Of a stretch of 64,000 nucleotides of DNA, positions 59,519 to 64,000 are shown in pieces. Positions within the stretch are counted from its first letter, which is position 1. Each line of letters starts with the position of its first letter. Under the pieces are notes generated by a model. The model was not told the origin of the DNA. It did no database searches and was given only the letters and a program-made list of their open reading frames with translations. Origin of the DNA: Cladochytrium replicatum (taxonomy: Eukaryota > Chytridiomycota > Chytridiomycetes > Cladochytriales > Cladochytriaceae); assembly GCA_025526935.1 (NCBI GenBank), contig JAHLKD010000013.1:186001-250000 (forward strand). Reading direction: 5' to 3'. The translations under genes and the position numbers were made by a program.

Positions 59519-60169
59519 TTACACCATATCCTGGTCATCATGGCTCCCTTCAGGTCGACGATTAAGAGGAATGTAGTCGACTGTTGATGGTCGCTGTCTT
59601 CGCAATATGCTTGCCATCAAAGTCGACAGCACTGCCCGAGCTGCTTCACATATCAGTGCTATAGAAAGGCCGCACGCAGTTCCGATGAGATTTGCAACTA
59701 TATCGGAGGAATCAAACGATCGATACTGTAATCCTGGTCAGAACTGAAATAAAAACAACATAGGGAACCCACGGGAAGTAGTCCCTGGACAAATTCGGTG
59801 AATATCGCAAGAGTTCCGACAGCTCCAGCGGTCAACAATGTGCTTTTGACGAGACTGAGGTCCCACACGAAATAGGTGCAAAGGGAGAGAGTCGCAAAAC
59901 CGAATAAATGGAGAAATTTGTCTTGTGGTAGAAAACTGAGCAGTTTCAACATGAGAAAGCCCTGAGTTAAAAGCAATGGTGCTACAACACCATTCACCTG
60001 GGAAGTGGAATCTGCGGAATATGAAGGTCTTCGTTTCGATTGAAACCGAGAAATGCGAGCACCTGAAATTGTGGAAGATTATGAGCTCAAATATATGGCA
60101 GAGCTTATGGAAGCACCGAAATCCTACCGCCAGGCAGAGTACAACTGTCAGTACACAAGCAAAACGCAT
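59519..60169 (-). CDS. VanZ-like small integral membrane protein
   Basis: Exons 60169-60128, 59997-59773, 59725-59519; phases agree, 157 residues. The protein is mostly hydrophobic helices. DKFLHLFGFATLSL and EFVQGLLPYRSFDSSDIVAN match the conserved D-K-x-x-H and Q-x-x-x-P-x-R ... D-x-x-x-N pattern of VanZ-like proteins, first known in bacteria and widespread in fungi with unknown role. The second junction restores the motif exactly, which supports the intron. The first exon is less certain. It is convergent with the OSBP-type gene, about 250 bp away. Confidence 0.75.
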
Positions 60170-60960
60170 ATTTTTTGGTCGACAAATTTTCTGGCGAAAA
60201 GTTGGCCAGTTCAAAAATGGAACAGTGGTTGCATTAGTCTAGGCGTTTTATGAGCCACAACTTCAATTCACATTCTTTAGAAAGCCTCGAACTGCCTGGC
60301 AGTTAAAAGGCGAGAGGCTTCCGTGGCCTGAGCGGTGTTAAAAACATGTAGTTGTTCCGGGTCATCCACTATGGTGAAGTGAATCAGCTAGTGGACGATC
60401 TAAGCGGTTCAGACGACATCGACCAAGCCCTGAATCCTTCTTCAATTGCTTATACGATGAAATCCAACTTCGTCAACCCTCGCATGGTAGATTGCTCCTC
60501 AGTTACCCTTTCCACAATTGCTGATTCTGTTAACTTATAGCTTGCTGATTCGGGGACCACGCCTTCCATGAAAGTTGTCTCGAGATGGCTCTGCACAGCC
60601 TCCCTTCACTTATTCATTGACATTGCTTGAATACCCAAGATTCCTTACGGTGTTTCCAAGATTCCGTACGGTGTTTACCCAAAATTCCTTACGGTGTTTA
60701 CCCAAGACCCCTTTCGGTGTTTATCCCTTCCGGTGCTTAATAAGTACACACCAATGCCTTGATTTCAGTCTCCGACCTAATTTGCGTGGATTTGTTTCTA
60801 GTCGGCCCACATGTATACCCCGAAGCGAAGCAACAAGCCATTGAAACGTTCTGCGCCAACTTCGTCGAACAGTTACCTAACTTCAGCTCAGGATAACAAC
60901 TAAGATTTCTTCTCGACGTACTCCGCAATCATGAACTTCTGATCCGCGTACTTTCTGTGG
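60170..60960. other. Gene-poor stretch
   Basis: Includes the VanZ-like gene's upstream region and a small tandem repeat. A 62-codon frame at 60352-60540 has no recognisable features. Confidence 0.4.
60632..60740. repeat. Tandem repeat, about 24-bp unit, about four copies
   Basis: Units centred on CCTTACGGTGTTTACCCAA, varying at a few bases (CCGTACGG, CCTTTCGG), repeat about four times. Confidence 0.8.
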
Positions 60961-61560
60961 CTCGTGTATTCCTTACTCGATGCATTACTGCGGCGCTACT
61001 CATGCAACTCTTCTACTTTCGGCGGCCCGTGTTCCGCACTCGATGAATTACTGCAAACTACACTGCGCGACTCTTCCACTTTGGCGGCCCGTGTTCCGCA
61101 CTCGATGACTTACTGCGGCTCTACTCATGTAACTCTTCTACTTTCGGCGGCCCGTGTTCCGCACTCGATGACTTACTGCGGCTCTACTCATGTAACTCTT
61201 CTACTTTCGGCGGCCCGTGTTCCGCACTAGATGAATTACTGCGGCTCTACTCATGTAACTCTTCTACTTTCGGCGGCCCGTGTTCCGCACTCGATGAATT
61301 ACTGCGGCTCTACTCATGTAACTCTTCTACTTTCGGCGGCCCGTGTTCCGCACTCGATGAATTACTGCGGCTCTACTCATGTAACTCTTCTACTTTCGGC
61401 GGCCCGTGTTCCGCACTCGATGAATTACTGCGGCTCTACTCATGTAACTCTTCTACTTTCGGCGGCCCGTGTTCCGCACTCGATGAATTACTCTGGCCCT
61501 GCTCATGTAACTCTTCTACTTTCGGCGGCTTTGTCCTCCGCACTCAATGAACTTCTGCTG
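60961..61560. repeat. 63-bp minisatellite, about nine copies
   Basis: Unit begins TGTTCCGCACTCGATGAATT and includes CTACTCATGTAACTCTTC and a GGCGGCCCG end. Copies from about 61085 to 61490 are nearly identical; the first two and the last are degenerate, and GCGGCTCGTGTTCC-like debris continues to about 61880. The unit is a multiple of three, so frames stay open; one copy has a TAG at 61228-61230, and I do not read it as a gene. Confidence 0.9.
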
Positions 61561-62428
61561 CCCGTTATTTCTACGGCTCGTTTTCCCCACAGCGACTCTC
61601 TGCAACTCGGCCGCCGAAACATGCCAGACAATTAACTTCAAAGGCTCCTTGTTCTGCACAGCTATATTCCGCGGCTCGTGTTCCTCGCAACTACTTTGTG
61701 CGGCTCCTATCCTGGACAACTACTCTCTGCGGCTCGTGGTCCGTATAACTGCTCTCTGCGGCTCGTGTTCCGCACAATGTCGCTATGGTGAACGCACGCT
61801 CCAACGCACCACAAGAATATCTCGTCATTGGAGTTCCAGCGTCTCGTGACTCACCATTGCCAGCAACCAGAATACTTGCGGCTCGTGTTCGCTATCGGTT
61901 TCTTCCAAACAACAATAAAAAGCTATTCACGAAAGTCGTGGCAGTGCCCTTGTAGCTCATTCTCATCTCAATTTGTCAATCCCGGCCACTCAATTTGTCA
62001 ACACGGATCCCTATTCAACAGCATCCTTTCCTCAGCGCAGTTTTTGATGTGCAACCATATCGATCCCAAACTGGGATAACTCGCGATCCGACGATGTTCT
62101 CCGATTCGATAGTTTAGGAATTTCATGCAATCTGAGTCTGTCATAGTTCTCTCCTACTGGATTCGTTTCGTTTTTTTTTGCCCAGTTTCTCTCCAAAGGA
62201 ATTCTTGTCGCAACCTACATTTGTTTTTAGCCCTCAGCATTGTGTGTACCAACTATTTGGATCCAAACAAGTCAAAAACGTGGTGAAAAGAACTCTTCGT
62301 CTCGTCATCTGACAGTAAATACAATGAAACTATGAAACTAACGAAAATGAATTTCTCTGTCATCATCCTTTTCCTGTTGATCGTCCCAAAACCCCTCTGA
62401 AATTCTGCCGACCCTTCGGAAACTACTG

Positions 62429-62543
62429 TTTGCGTTTGGTTGATTTCGGAGAGAGAAATAGGACAGTAGTTTGCGTTTGGTTGATTTGGGAGAGAGAATG
62501 GATCTGTGTCCTATTTCTCTCTCCCAAATCAACCAAACGCAAA
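62429..62543. repeat. Foldback: two direct copies and one inverted copy of a GTTTGCGTTTGGTTGATTT element
   Basis: Copy 1 at 62429-62465 and copy 2 at 62470-62498 are direct repeats. The arm at 62507-62543 is their reverse complement: it pairs with copy 2 perfectly over 29 bp (8-base loop) or with copy 1 over 37 bp with one mismatch. Confidence 0.9.
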
Positions 62544-63720
62544 GATCCGTTTCAGGAAACACCCCAACTGGCAGTCCGTAACTATTTGGATCGCACATTT
62601 GGTGTCCTTGGCAACACTCTATTCCCTGACTCCAGTGATGGAGTCAGAGAGTTTATCCAATATTACGCAGCCGAGCCGGTGGGTGACTCCTCTGAATCCC
62701 CTTCTTTAGTTTACGATGGGAGCTTTGCTGATCTTGCACCTGGAGGTTAGTTTCATGCAAGTCGTCGAGCGTCGTCATATAGCTTTTCAATTCCAGGTCA
62801 AGAAGGTACAACAAAATCTCGCTGTCAGGGATTTCATTCAAACTTCTATGGCCAGATAGGTGGTTGGTTTTACTTTCTGCACACTCCATATCGAAAGCGG
62901 TTGAGAGGACTTAGAATGGGACCAGTTCACAGTGTCTCTTCATTAACAGAGCAATGTCTGTCATGAAGAATTTGGGTGGAACGGTTCAGAGGAAGTTGTT
63001 GTTCATGTCAAACCAGGTGAGTCCTCTTTTAGCGGATCGAGATATGATCAACGCGATCAGATACTAGCCTGGTATGGTTAAATTGTTCTGAAAGGGACCC
63101 GCTCAAGCCACAGATTTAAGTGCTGTCATATCCCCTTATTTGGTAGCATTACAACTTGGCCCAAGGTGGCTTGTGACAAATTTTCTTGTTGGAAGTATTT
63201 AAACGTCCAGGACTTCGGGAAAGGTCATATCTCCTCATCTCATAGAAGACAACCAACGCAGTCTGCTGAGATTAACCACATCAAGCTGCTTTGGTTTTCT
63301 GTCTATTGGCTGTGCGTGGATAATTCCTACAGCATCTTTATTTGGTAGAGTTGGTATGAGGTCTTTTTAATCCTCGACCGAGTTTATGCTCGCTCAAGGA
63401 TTAGATAATGATTCTCACTCCATTAACAGCCCTTCATCAGTCTTTTCCAGCGAAGATGATAGGAGAATAAAGGTTTTGAAAAAAGTATTTTAAAAAAATC
63501 CTTAAGATAGAAGTGCCTTACTCCTCAACTACAAACTTAGTCCAAATGAGGGAAAATTGCAAAAATTAAAAATACATTGTCATCTCCATTTATTTTCTTT
63601 TTCCTTCACACAAGCTAATACTAAAATGTATACAAAGGAGAAAAAGACAAGAAAAATACCATTCTTTCCAAATGATAATAACCCTTGTAAATAAGAAAAT
63701 TGTAACAACGCTTGTAAACC
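62544..63720. other. Stretch with coding-like fragments, no supported gene
   Basis: A + frame around 62550-62750 (AVRNYLDRTFGVLGNTLFP, FIQYYAAEPVGDSSES) reads like protein, and may continue after an intron-like break at 62746, but no family is recognised and no full model emerges. The rest shows nothing. Confidence 0.3.
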
Positions 63721-63730
63721 AATTTGCGTC

Positions 63731-63890
63731 TTCTTCGTGTAAACACTATTAAGAAATTGAACTGTCTTCGTGTAAACACTATTAAGCAATTGAACTGTAC
63801 TATAAATGGAGATGAAAGATAAGGCATTTTCAATGGAGATACAGATGGAAGATAGGGCATTTTCAATGGAGATACGGCATTGAAAATGCA
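63731..63890. repeat. Two small tandem duplications
   Basis: A unit of about 34 bp (CTTCGTGTAAACACTATTAA with AATTGAACTG) occurs twice at 63731-63798. Next, GCATTTTCAATGGAGATAC occurs twice at 63823-63876, followed by the inverted GCATTGAAAATGC. Confidence 0.8.
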
Positions 63891-64000
63891 TAACACTGAG
63901 TGGAATGTGACAGCGTAATAGCACGGAAAAGAACGTCACAGACCGATGTATTCCGCCCACATGCGAGCGGGACAGAAACACATCACATTTAGATAACCAA

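Noticed and set aside
60964-61635. A repetitive secreted or effector-like protein from the minisatellite
   Set aside because: A stop in one copy, degenerate ends, and no signal peptide or start context; the open frame follows from the unit length.

Overview
The window reads as nuclear DNA of an early-diverging, zoospore-type fungus, most likely a chytrid. Genes are dense and intron-rich, and most introns are about 45-70 bp with GT donors and CTAAC/TTAAC-like branch sites. The gene set is eukaryotic and opisthokont: eIF3b, ribosomal protein L3, HIRA, folliculin, V-ATPase G, ERG28 and an OSBP-type lipid carrier. Two giant coiled-coil proteins of the centrosome/spindle type (a RHAMM-like protein and a PACT-domain pericentrin-like protein) fit a fungus that still has centrioles. 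The species is an inference; no rRNA or other marker is present. I rebuilt the spliced gene models by hand from reading frame, splice signals and family resemblance.

Layout. 0-3.5 kb: two tandem paralogous single-pass membrane proteins (cytosolic SH3-like module, outer Cys-rich region). 4.9-5.8 kb: a gamma-glutamylcyclotransferase-like protein with a membrane tail, followed by an eroded gene. 7.5-10.2 kb: DNA-repair polynucleotide kinase/phosphatase divergent from thymidylate synthase. 10.3-14.2 kb: HIRA in 19 exons, then another eroded gene. 15.8-18.2 kb: eIF3b. 20.6-22.9 kb: folliculin/Lst7. 23.5-38.2 kb: RHAMM-like and pericentrin-like genes tail to tail. 38.8-42.5 kb: an intact, probably N-myristoylated methyltransferase plus two decayed copies. 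42.7-46.3 kb: a mitochondrial carrier head-to-head with an AMSH-type deubiquitinase. 47.5-49.0 kb: RPL3. 49.7-55.7 kb: a graveyard of retroelement fragments (Ty3/gypsy integrase, gag with zinc knuckle) that encloses the divergent VMA10/ERG28 pair. 56.1-60.2 kb: a cell-surface protein, an OSBP-related protein and a VanZ-like membrane protein. 60.2-64 kb: gene-poor DNA with a 63-bp minisatellite, a foldback and smaller repeats.

Most genes are housekeeping genes without operon-like linkage. Three divergent pairs share very short promoters: 30 bp for PNKP/thymidylate synthase (which depends on the start chosen), 38 bp for carrier/AMSH and 121 bp for VMA10/ERG28. The most notable observations are the adjacent RHAMM/pericentrin-like genes, a duplicated Asf1-docking (B-domain) exon end in HIRA, frequent AAG 3' splice sites, and a methyltransferase array in which one copy is alive and two are dying.
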